A stretch of 56,440 nucleotides of DNA from Pseudomonadota bacterium. GTDB taxonomy: Bacteria; Pseudomonadota; Alphaproteobacteria; Acetobacterales; Acetobacteraceae. The notes below the pieces were generated by a model. The model saw nothing but the letters and a program-made list of their open reading frames with translations, had not been told where the DNA came from and did no database searches. This document shows, piece by piece, positions 49,788 through 56,440 of this stretch. Position 1 is the stretch's first letter. Each line of letters starts with the position of its first letter. Location: the NCBI GenBank assembly GCA_021805565.1, contig JAJZFA010000008.1, forward strand, positions 1-56,440, given 5' to 3'. The position numbers and the translations under genes are program-made.

Positions 49788-51179
49788 ATGAGCGATTCCT
49801 TCGATGTCATTGTCATCGGCTCCGGACCTGGGGGTTATGTCTGCGCCATTCGCGCGGCTCAGCTTGGGCTAAAAACCGCCTGCGTGGAAAAGCGCGCGAC
49901 GCTGGGCGGGACATGCTTGAATATCGGCTGCATCCCGTCCAAGGCGCTGCTGCAATCGTCCGAGGAATTCGACAAGGTCAAACATGCGCTGAAAGACCAT
50001 GGCGTGATGGTTGAGGGCGTGACGCTGGATCTGGCGCGCATGCAGGCCCGCAAGGGCGAGGTCGTTGGCGCCAACACCAAGGGCGTCGAGTTCCTGTTCC
50101 GTAAAAACAAAGTGACGTGGCTGAAAGGCGCCGGCCGGATCGCGGGACCGGGATCGGTGGATGTCGATGGCACCGCCTATACGGCGAAAAGCATTGTCAT
50201 CGCCACAGGCAGCGAAAGCGTTCCATTGCCCGGCATAACGGTCGACGAACACCGGATCGTTAGCTCGACCGGGGCGCTGGAACTGACGGCGGTGCCGAAG
50301 CATCTGGTCGTCATCGGCGGCGGGGTGATCGGGCTGGAACTCGGCAGCGTCTGGCGTCGTCTGGGTGCCGAGGTGACGGTGATCGAGTTCCTGGACCGGA
50401 TCGTGCCGGGGATGGATACCGAAATCGCGACCGCCTTCCAGCGCATTCTGCAGAAACAGGGCTTTAAGTTCCGGCTGGGGATGAAAGTAACGGCCGCGGC
50501 GACCGTCCCGGACGGTGTGTCGTTGACCGTGGAACCGGCCCAGGGCGGTACCGCTGAAACCATTGAGGCGGACGTGGTGCTGCTGTCGATCGGCCGCCGG
50601 CCGTACACCGAAGGTCTCGGGCTGGAAGCGGCCGGTGTTGCTTTGGATGAGCGCCAGCGCGTGAAAGTGGACCCGCATTATGCCACCAGCGTACCCGGCA
50701 TTTATGCCATCGGCGACGTGATCGCCGGGCCGATGCTGGCGCACAAGGGCGAGGATGAGGGTGTCGCCGTGGCGGAAATCCTCGCCGGGCAAGCGGGGCA
50801 TGTGAACTACGGCGCCATTCCCAGCGTGGTTTATACCTGGCCGGAAGTCGCTTCGGTGGGCCGGACCGAGGACGAATTGAAGGCGGACGGCATCGCCTAC
50901 ACCATCGGCAAATTTCCCTTCACCGCGAACGGCCGCGCGCGGGCGATGGGCGATACCGACGGATTCGTCAAAATCCTCGCCGACAAGTCAACCGGCCGGC
51001 TGCTCGGGGCGCATGTGATTGGGCCGGACGCGGGCACGCTGATCGCGGAATTAACCACGGTGATCGAGTTCGGGGCCTCGGCCGAGGATGTTGCCCGGAT
51101 TTGCCACGCGCACCCGACCTTGAGCGAGGCTGTGAAGGAAGCAGCCCTGGCGGCCGATGGCCGGGCGCTGCATATCTAG
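49788..51179 (+). CDS. lpdA: dihydrolipoyl dehydrogenase (E3)
   Basis: 463 residues. FAD site [20 protein letters not shown], redox disulfide [19 protein letters not shown]-binding [20 protein letters not shown] and the dimer-interface catalytic pair [16 protein letters not shown]. It reoxidises the dihydrolipoyl group of E2 and reduces NAD. It starts at the base after the VOC gene stop and is followed by pdxA after 3 bp. Confidence 0.97.
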   Translation: MSDSFDVIVIGSGPGGYVCAIRAAQLGLKTACVEKRATLGGTCLNIGCIPSKALLQSSEEFDKVKHALKDHGVMVEGVTLDLARMQARKGEVVGANTKGVEFLFRKNKVTWLKGAGRIAGPGSVDVDGTAYTAKSIVIATGSESVPLPGITVDEHRIVSSTGALELTAVPKHLVVIGGGVIGLELGSVWRRLGAEVTVIEFLDRIVPGMDTEIATAFQRILQKQGFKFRLGMKVTAAATVPDGVSLTVEPAQGGTAETIEADVVLLSIGRRPYTEGLGLEAAGVALDERQRVKVDPHYATSVPGIYAIGDVIAGPMLAHKGEDEGVAVAEILAGQAGHVNYGAIPSVVYTWPEVASVGRTEDELKADGIAYTIGKFPFTANGRARAMGDTDGFVKILADKSTGRLLGAHVIGPDAGTLIAELTTVIEFGASAEDVARICHAHPTLSEAVKEAALAADGRALHI

Positions 51180-51182
51180 GCG

Positions 51183-52175
51183 ATGAAACCGCTCGCGCTG
51201 ACGATGGGCGACCCGGCCGGAATCAGCGGGGAACTCTCGCTCAAGGCTTGGTTATCGCTACACGACAGCGGCTTGCCGTTCGTCGTGCTGGACGATCCGA
51301 TCCGGTTAACGCGACTTGCAGCCAGTCTGGGGCTGGCGGTTCCGGTGCGGGCAATCGCGGACGCCGCGGAGACAACCGCTGTCTTCCGGTCGGCGTTGCC
51401 GGTTCTGGCGGTGCCGCTGGCCGTCGCCGCGGCGCCCGGATGCCCGGACAGGGCAAATGCCCGCGCCGTGGTGGCATCGATCGAAACCGCGGCGAAGCTG
51501 GCCTTGGCCGGCCACGTTGGCGGCGTGGTGACTAACCCGATCAACAAGGCAGCGCTGTATCAGGCGGGCTTCGCCTATCCCGGCCATACCGAGTTTCTGG
51601 CCGACTTGACTGGCGCCAAAGGCCGCCAGATCATGATGCTGGCCAGCCCGATGCTGCGCGTGGTGCCGGTGACGGTGCATGCGTCGCTGCGGGATTCGAT
51701 TTCGATGTTGACAACCGCGGCGATCGTCGCGGCATCCCGCACCACGGCGGCGGCGTTGCGGCGAGATTTCGGAATCGCGGCGCCCAGGCTGGCGATTGCC
51801 GGGCTCAATCCGCATGCCGGGGAGCAGGGTGCGCTGGGCGCCGAGGAAGCCACGTTGATACAACCGGCGATCGACACGTTGCGGGCCGACGGAATCGATG
51901 TATCCGGCCCCTGGCCGCCGGACACGATGTTCACGGCGACGGCGCGCGGGCGGTATGACGTGGCGATCTGCATGTATCACGATCAGGCCCTGATTCCGCT
52001 GAAAACGCTGGACATGGACCACGGCGTAAACGTCACGCTGGGACTGCCGATCGTGCGAACCTCGCCCGATCATGGGACGGCGTTCGATATCGCCGGCAAG
52101 GGCATTGCCGACGCGACATCGCTGCTGGCGGCGATGGCGCTGGCAGGCGCGCTGGCGGCCCGCGGTTCGGGATAA
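51183..52175 (+). CDS. pdxA: 4-hydroxythreonine-4-phosphate dehydrogenase
   Basis: 330 residues. [20 protein letters not shown] opens the protein; metal-binding histidines are in [27 protein letters not shown] and [13 protein letters not shown]. It oxidises 4-phosphohydroxy-L-threonine in vitamin B6 synthesis. The order lpd-pdxA within one operon links B6 supply with the dehydrogenase genes only by position. A strong terminator follows 17 bp downstream. Confidence 0.93.
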   Translation: MKPLALTMGDPAGISGELSLKAWLSLHDSGLPFVVLDDPIRLTRLAASLGLAVPVRAIADAAETTAVFRSALPVLAVPLAVAAAPGCPDRANARAVVASIETAAKLALAGHVGGVVTNPINKAALYQAGFAYPGHTEFLADLTGAKGRQIMMLASPMLRVVPVTVHASLRDSISMLTTAAIVAASRTTAAALRRDFGIAAPRLAIAGLNPHAGEQGALGAEEATLIQPAIDTLRADGIDVSGPWPPDTMFTATARGRYDVAICMYHDQALIPLKTLDMDHGVNVTLGLPIVRTSPDHGTAFDIAGKGIADATSLLAAMALAGALAARGSG

Positions 52176-52192
52176 CGCGGGTTTGTGCATGG

Positions 52193-52231
52193 CGGAAGCG
52201 GCGCCGGACCCGGTGGGCCGCTTCCGTTTTT
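52193..52231 (+). terminator. strong intrinsic terminator after pdxA
   Basis: CGGAAGCGGC at 52193-52202 and GCCGCTTCCG at 52217-52226 form a perfect 10-bp stem with a 14-nt loop, followed directly by TTTTT. It should end the sucA-to-pdxA transcript. Confidence 0.9.
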
Positions 52232-52249
52232 CTGGTTTGTCCCCGCGCC

Positions 52250-52678
52250 TTATTCCGGAACAGCATCACCCGAACCGCCAAATTCGGCCGGAAAATCCTT
52301 CAGTTTTGGCAGGCCGTCCGGCATCCGCAGCACGGTTTCGGCGTAATTCACGTGGACGGCGGGCGTGAATGCAAGGCCGGGAATGGTCGCGGCGAACACA
52401 TCGACCATGTTCAACGGCGGATGCATGTTCATGAGATGGCCGCCGCACAGGGCACAGAACTGACGGTGGCTCATGTCGGTCTTATGATAGGTTGCGACGT
52501 GTTCCGAACCCTTGGTGACCTTAATCGCTTCTGGCGACCAGAGCGTAAACGCATTGACCGGGCCACCGGACCACGACCTGCAAGACCGGCAATGGCAATA
52601 GCCCATTGCGTTCGGTGTGCCGGTAACCTCAACCTCCACCGCGCCGCAAAAACAGGCCCCAGAATACGTCTCGCTCAT
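52250..52678 (-). CDS. GFA-family zinc protein (CENP-V/GFA)
   Basis: 142 residues. Zinc cysteines: GACFCGAVEVEVTG, YCHCRSCRSWSGG and FCALCGGHLMNM. The family includes glutathione-dependent formaldehyde-activating enzyme and many uncharacterised proteins. It starts MSETYSGACFCG and converges with pdxA across the terminator. Function unknown. Confidence 0.88.
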   Translation of the reverse strand: MSETYSGACFCGAVEVEVTGTPNAMGYCHCRSCRSWSGGPVNAFTLWSPEAIKVTKGSEHVATYHKTDMSHRQFCALCGGHLMNMHPPLNMVDVFAATIPGLAFTPAVHVNYAETVLRMPDGLPKLKDFPAEFGGSGDAVPE

Positions 52679-52782
52679 GAATGTCCTCCGTTATTTGTTG
52701 TCGCGGTAGAAAATCCGTCCGATTTCGGTCGGGTGCAAGCAAAATCTATGCTACAGACCGAACTGGCCCGGCATGTATCGGA

Positions 52783-53649
52783 CTACCCCCGAGCGGCTAG
52801 CGCCACCCCTGCGAGTGTCATGGCCAGCGCGACGATCTGGCGGGCGCTGAACGACTCGCCCAGCAGAAGGGTGGACCCGGCCACGCCGATCACCGGGGCG
52901 ATCAGGACCGTCGTCGCCGCCGTGGACGCCGCCACCAGACGCAAGCCCCGGAACCAGGCTAGATACGCCAGTGTCATCGAAACCGTGGCGATGAAGACGA
53001 CCGACATCCAGCCGCCGGCGGTCACGTTCCCCCAGTGCGGGTGCTCGAAACCGGCCAGCGACGCGACAAGCGCCATGCCCAGCATCGCCTGCCACGCGAC
53101 GCTGGTGGCGGGCGGCAAACGCAGCGGCCGCTTTTTCGCCATAACGGTGCCGAACGCGAACAGTATGGCCGCCGCAAGCGCCAGGCCTGCCGCCGGTAGT
53201 TTTTGCCAGGTTACGCCTGCGGTGTCGGCCCCGACCAACAGCACAACGCCGGCCAAGGCCAGGACCAGGGCCACGATTTTCCGTGCCGACGGGCGTTCCC
53301 CCAGCATTGGCCACGCCAGCAGGGACGCCCAGACCGGCAGCGTGTAGGTGATTGCGACGGCCTCCGACGCCTTCAGCCAGACCAGCGATTCGGTCGTCAA
53401 CACGGTGAACAGCCCGTAGTTGAGCATCGCGTAAAGAATCAGCCGCGACCACTGATCCCGCGGCGGCCAAAGACGTTCCCCCCTGACGAATGCGACGCAA
53501 AACGCGAAGCCGAACCCCAGAATGCCGCATGCGGCGCGCATGGAAAACGGCGGCAGCATGGTCAGCAGGAATTTTGACTGCGGCCAGTTCAGACCCCAGC
53601 TGCAAGCGGTGAACACGATCAGCGCGAGGCCCCGGGTGTGTCCGCTCAC
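52783..53649 (-). CDS. DMT-superfamily (EamA) permease
   Basis: About 288 residues with around ten membrane segments and the internal duplication of the EamA family: RGLALIVFTACSWGLNWP at the start and GLALAAAILFAFGTVMAKK beginning the second half, then PVIGVAGSTLLLGESFSARQ near the end. It likely exports a metabolite. GTG at 53649 was chosen because it gives the family-like short N-terminus; another GTG 12 codons upstream overlaps the preceding lipoprotein gene. Substrate unknown. Confidence 0.85.
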   Translation of the reverse strand: MSGHTRGLALIVFTACSWGLNWPQSKFLLTMLPPFSMRAACGILGFGFAFCVAFVRGERLWPPRDQWSRLILYAMLNYGLFTVLTTESLVWLKASEAVAITYTLPVWASLLAWPMLGERPSARKIVALVLALAGVVLLVGADTAGVTWQKLPAAGLALAAAILFAFGTVMAKKRPLRLPPATSVAWQAMLGMALVASLAGFEHPHWGNVTAGGWMSVVFIATVSMTLAYLAWFRGLRLVAASTAATTVLIAPVIGVAGSTLLLGESFSARQIVALAMTLAGVALAARG

Positions 53650-53668
53650 CCGCCATCGCGAATCCGCT

Positions 53669-54085
53669 TCAGCGGACGTAAACACGGACTTGGCTCGCGG
53701 TCAGGCCGGGATCGGATCGCACGCCGAGATGAATGCGTGTCGCCGGCACCCGGTCGCGCATGATCGCCCGCATCACGCCGATCGCGTGTTGCTGGCCATC
53801 GGCCAATCCGGACGAGTCTTTCAGCATTGCCACGACGTCATATTGTACATCCGGATCGCGGGCCTCCGCCGCCCGCACCGCCGCGTGCAGTAATTCGCCG
53901 TAGTCGGGCGACGGTACCGTATAATCGATCGTCACGAGCGGGATGCGCGAATCCAGCGAAACCGGCGCCGGCGGCGGTGCCGGCTTTGCCTTGGCCTCGG
54001 GCGACGGGGCAAAGGTGCGCTGGTCGATCAGCGTGCAGCCGGCGAAGCTGAGCAGGGCCAGGACGAACGGTGTAAGGCGGGTCAC
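53669..54085 (-). CDS. small lipoprotein of unknown function
   Basis: 138 residues. A lipoprotein signal (MTRLTPFVLALLSFAGCTLI, lipobox SFAGC) is followed by a Pro/Ala-rich linker (APSPEAKAKPAPPPAPVS) and a domain with VTIDYTVPSPDYGELLHAAV. The C-terminal part (IHLGVRSDPGLTASQVRVYV) resembles a compact alpha/beta domain, but I do not recognise a family. It overlaps the aldolase gene end by ATGA, so the two are coupled, and the DMT permease gene follows. Confidence 0.7.
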   Translation of the reverse strand: MTRLTPFVLALLSFAGCTLIDQRTFAPSPEAKAKPAPPPAPVSLDSRIPLVTIDYTVPSPDYGELLHAAVRAAEARDPDVQYDVVAMLKDSSGLADGQQHAIGVMRAIMRDRVPATRIHLGVRSDPGLTASQVRVYVR

Positions 54086-54852
54086 TTGCGATACTCCGGC
54101 GAGTCACGATCGAGTTGCCGCTTGATACTGTCCAAATGCAGTTTCGGCGAATCCCGTCCGCCCTCGTGCCGCATTTGCTCCGCCGTTGCCTCGGCGATGT
54201 GCCGCGGTACTGGTATGACGGAACGCCCGGTCGTGTGCGCCAGACGCTGCACCTCGCAAGCACGCTCAAGATAATACAGGTCGTCCCATGCCTTCGCGAT
54301 GCTGGGCGCCAGCACCAGCACCCCGTGGTGTTTCATGAACACGATGTCGGCATCGCCTGCGCTGGCGGCGATGCGGTCGCCTTCCAATTCGTCCAGCGCA
54401 AGGCCATTATAGGCGCCGTCCACGACGGTACGGCCATAAAACTTCAGCGCTGTTTGGCCGGCCCAGACCAGCGGATCGCCATCCACCATGCTGAGGGCCG
54501 TGGCGTTGGGCATATGGGTGTGGAAGACGGCACGGGCGCGCGGCAGCCGTGCATGTATCCGGGCATGGATAAAAAATGCTGTGTCTTCCGGTACGCCGTC
54601 GCCCGCGACGACCGTGCGATGGAAGTCGCAAATAAGCAGCCTGGATGCGGTGATCTCGGAAAAGGCCCAGCCGTCGGGATTGACCAGGAACAGGTCGTCG
54701 CGGCCGGGCACCATGAATGACAAATGGTTGCAGACGCCTTCATCCAGCCCCAGCCGAGCTGCAGCGCAAAAACAAGCGGCCAGATCCACGCGAGCCTGCC
54801 AGACATCGGGGCGGTCAAGGCCGGCATGTCGGATAATCGATGGGGTTGTCAT
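54082..54852 (-). CDS. class II aldolase/adducin family protein
   Basis: 256 residues. VCNHLSFMVPGRDDLFLVNP near the N-terminus; zinc histidines in VFHTHMPNATALSMVDG and in MKHHGVLVLAP. The family includes fuculose-phosphate aldolase, ribulose-5-phosphate epimerase and many decarboxylase-like members. It may cleave or epimerise a sugar or act on a hydroxyacid; substrate unknown. Start MTTPSIIRHAGLDRPD was chosen because upstream codons in the same frame run through the divergent amidohydrolase gene. Divergent from that gene by 45 bp. Confidence 0.85.
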   Translation of the reverse strand: MTTPSIIRHAGLDRPDVWQARVDLAACFCAAARLGLDEGVCNHLSFMVPGRDDLFLVNPDGWAFSEITASRLLICDFHRTVVAGDGVPEDTAFFIHARIHARLPRARAVFHTHMPNATALSMVDGDPLVWAGQTALKFYGRTVVDGAYNGLALDELEGDRIAASAGDADIVFMKHHGVLVLAPSIAKAWDDLYYLERACEVQRLAHTTGRSVIPVPRHIAEATAEQMRHEGGRDSPKLHLDSIKRQLDRDSPEYRK

Positions 54853-54897
54853 GATTCTCAGGCTTGCAGGAAGCCGCGCGCCAGGCAAGATGCCGCC

Positions 54898-56142
54898 ATG
54901 GCACAGACAAACCAACGCATCGACGACAAACGACTCTGGGACACCCTGATGGGCTTCGCGGAGATTGGCGCGACCCCGAAGGGCGGTGTGCGCCGCCTGA
55001 CTCTGACCGGGGTGGACAGACTTGGGCGGGATAAATTCCAGGCCGAATGCGAGGCGATCGGGCTGACTGTCCGGGTGGACGCGATCGGCAACATGTTCGC
55101 CCGCCGTCCCGGCCGCGACCCGGACCGGCTGCCCGTGCTGTTCGGCAGTCATCTGGACAGCCAGCCCAGCGGGGGAAAATTCGACGGTGCGCTGGGGGTG
55201 ATTGCCGGGCTGGAAGTCATGCGCAGCCTGAACGACCTGGGAATCGTCACCGAAGCACCGCTGGAACTGATTAACTGGACCGATGAGGAGGGGAGCCGGT
55301 TCGGCCACAGCCTGATGGGGTCCGGGGTATGGGCCGGTGTCTTCGCGCTGGACAAGGCGTATGCCCTGACCGACACCGAAGGTGTTTCGGTGGCAACCGC
55401 CCTGGACGGGATCGGTTATCGCGGTCCGGAACCCGCCGGACCATTCAAGGCGGATGCGTATTTCGAACTGCATATCGAGCAAGGCCCGATCCTGGAGCGC
55501 GAGGGAAAGCAAATTGGAATCGCAACGGGTGCGCAGGCGCAGGTTTGGTACGATGCCGCGATCTTCGGGCAGGACAGCCACGCTGGCACGACTCCGCCAT
55601 CCGCCCGCAAGGACGCGCTGGTCTGTGCCGCGCGCATTATCGATCTGGTGGACCGCACGATGCGCGCTTGCGGCGAGGATGGCCGCGGAACGGTGGGCCA
55701 GCTTCTGGTGTTGCCGAACAGCCGCAACGTGATTCCAGGCGAGGTTCGCTTCTCGGTGGAGTTCCGCCACCCGTCGGACGCGGAGGTCAATCGGCTGGAT
55801 GCGGAATTTCCCCCCGCGGCGCAGGCCATCGCCGATGCGTGCGGGGTGAAGCTGGAACTGACCGAATTGTTCAAAATCCCCGCCCAACCGTTCGATCCGG
55901 ACTGTGTCGGCCTGGTGCGCCAAGGTGCGGCGCGGATGGGTTACACCACGCGGGACATCGTTTCCGGCGCGGGTCATGATGCCGTCTATGTGGCCCGGCA
56001 CGTCCCGACGGCGATGATTTTCACGCCGTGCAAGGATGGCCTGTCGCACAACGAGGCGGAAAGCATCGAACCGGAAGAAGCCGCGGCTGGATGTCAGGTT
56101 CTGTTCGAGGCGGTCGTGGCTCGGGCGAACCGTCGCCTGTAA
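54898..56142 (+). CDS. M20-family Zn amidohydrolase (N-carbamoyl amino acid/allantoate type)
   Basis: 414 residues. Metal ligands: FGSHLDSQPSGGKFDGALGV (HxD and the bridging Asp), NWTDEEGSRFGHSLMGSGVW (catalytic Glu), ELHIEQGPILERE and the late MIFTPCKDGLSHNEAE His. The family cleaves N-carbamoyl-L-amino acids, allantoate or ureidoglycolate, all steps of hydantoin or purine catabolism. With the purine import operon far upstream, a link is possible but not shown. ATG is divergent from the aldolase gene. Confidence 0.88.
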   Translation: MAQTNQRIDDKRLWDTLMGFAEIGATPKGGVRRLTLTGVDRLGRDKFQAECEAIGLTVRVDAIGNMFARRPGRDPDRLPVLFGSHLDSQPSGGKFDGALGVIAGLEVMRSLNDLGIVTEAPLELINWTDEEGSRFGHSLMGSGVWAGVFALDKAYALTDTEGVSVATALDGIGYRGPEPAGPFKADAYFELHIEQGPILEREGKQIGIATGAQAQVWYDAAIFGQDSHAGTTPPSARKDALVCAARIIDLVDRTMRACGEDGRGTVGQLLVLPNSRNVIPGEVRFSVEFRHPSDAEVNRLDAEFPPAAQAIADACGVKLELTELFKIPAQPFDPDCVGLVRQGAARMGYTTRDIVSGAGHDAVYVARHVPTAMIFTPCKDGLSHNEAESIEPEEAAAGCQVLFEAVVARANRRL

Positions 56143-56357
56143 AAACTGCAGATCGTGCAACCACTTTACGGCGCTGTGGTGGATCGGCGCGCGTAAGGCG
56201 CTTTCGTTCAATGTCCCAGGCCGATGACCTTCTCGGTCATTGCTCACCTGGAATAACCACGCCCTTTTCGGCCCCAAATCGCTCCCTTGCTTTGCTTCGG
56301 TGGCCAACGCCAAAAAATCCTTGACACGGTTACGGCCGAGTCGGGTCTAAACACTGG

Positions 56358-56440
56358 GTGCCTTTGCTCCCCGCCCCCACCCAACTGAGCCACCCCCAGA
56401 AGGACGCGCTGATCGCGGCCTTGACCGCCCGGCTGGCGCT
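56358..56440 (+). CDS. N-terminal fragment of a likely IS66-type transposase
   Basis: GTG begins a frame reading VPLLPAPTQLSHPQKDALIA and on to the edge. This resembles the usual start of IS66 transposases (LP..LSH.EKDALI..L..R). It is truncated by the window, so the assignment is moderate. The 215 bp before it (56143-56357) hold no clear gene; a TTGACA at 56321-56326 could be a promoter -35 box. Confidence 0.45.
   Translation, partial: MPLLPAPTQLSHPQKDALIAALTARLA

Noticed and set aside
54082-56313. 743-codon minus frame
   Set aside because: Only the part up to 54852 matches class II aldolases; the rest is antisense to the M20 amidohydrolase gene.

Overview
The window looks like chromosomal DNA from a GC-rich alphaproteobacterium, most plausibly an Acetobacteraceae-type or related Rhodospirillales organism. 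The main evidence is a circularly permuted (two-piece) tmRNA gene with the alphaproteobacterial ANDN tag start, a red-type (form IC) RuBisCO operon with CbbX and a divergent CbbR, a bactofilin, and an entericidin-like lipoprotein. The family-level placement is inference. No tRNA, rRNA or CRISPR array was recognised.

Layout. 1-2260: a truncated winged-helix-like fragment, then a complete IS of the IS1202/ISNCY type with matching terminal repeats, an exact 18-bp target duplication and a transposase broken by one amber codon. 2.4-7.9 kb: a purine/nucleoside uptake and salvage operon (CMP/dCMP-type deaminase, BMP-family binding protein, double ABC ATPase, two permeases). 8-12.6 kb: entericidin, a DUF2272 lipoprotein, an MFS transporter, a D-2-hydroxyacid dehydrogenase, a cupin and an unknown protein. 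12.7-24 kb: GMC oxidoreductase, MoxR ATPase plus CoxE-like VWA protein, enoyl-CoA hydratase family protein, glucose-6-phosphate dehydrogenase, a cytoplasmic PAS chemoreceptor, a class III aminotransferase and gamma-glutamyltransferase. 24.1-27.9 kb (minus): a single-gene type IIG-like restriction-modification enzyme split by a frameshift that falls exactly on a T TTT TTC slippery heptamer. 28-33 kb: acyl-CoA dehydrogenase, a second gamma-glutamyltransferase, an EI24-like membrane protein, bactofilin and ssrA. 32.9-36.5 kb: a heavily mutated ArsR pseudogene, a decayed stretch, then an SDR and a type B carboxylesterase.

36.5-44.2 kb is the Calvin-Benson-Bassham operon, read on the minus strand as cbbF-cbbP-cbbA-cbbL-cbbS-cbbX-(rpe pseudogene), with cbbR divergent. 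RuBisCO, its activase, phosphoribulokinase, FBPase and aldolase look intact, so CO2 fixation is plausible, but the terminal ribulose-phosphate epimerase is broken by two frameshifts. 44.2-45.0 kb: a formyltransferase inactivated by a 16-bp tandem duplication. 45.3-52.2 kb: the 2-oxoglutarate dehydrogenase complex (sucA, sucB, a VOC protein, lpd) followed by pdxA and a strong intrinsic terminator. 52.2-56.4 kb: a GFA-family protein, a DMT transporter, a small lipoprotein and a class II aldolase (minus), an M20 amidohydrolase (plus) and the first codons of an apparent IS66-type transposase at the edge.

Most of the region is metabolic housekeeping. What stands out is the possibly programmed frameshift in the type IIG enzyme, and the number of recently broken genes (transposase, ArsR, rpe, formyltransferase, perhaps the R-M gene) interspersed with intact operons. 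No clearly new multi-gene system was found.
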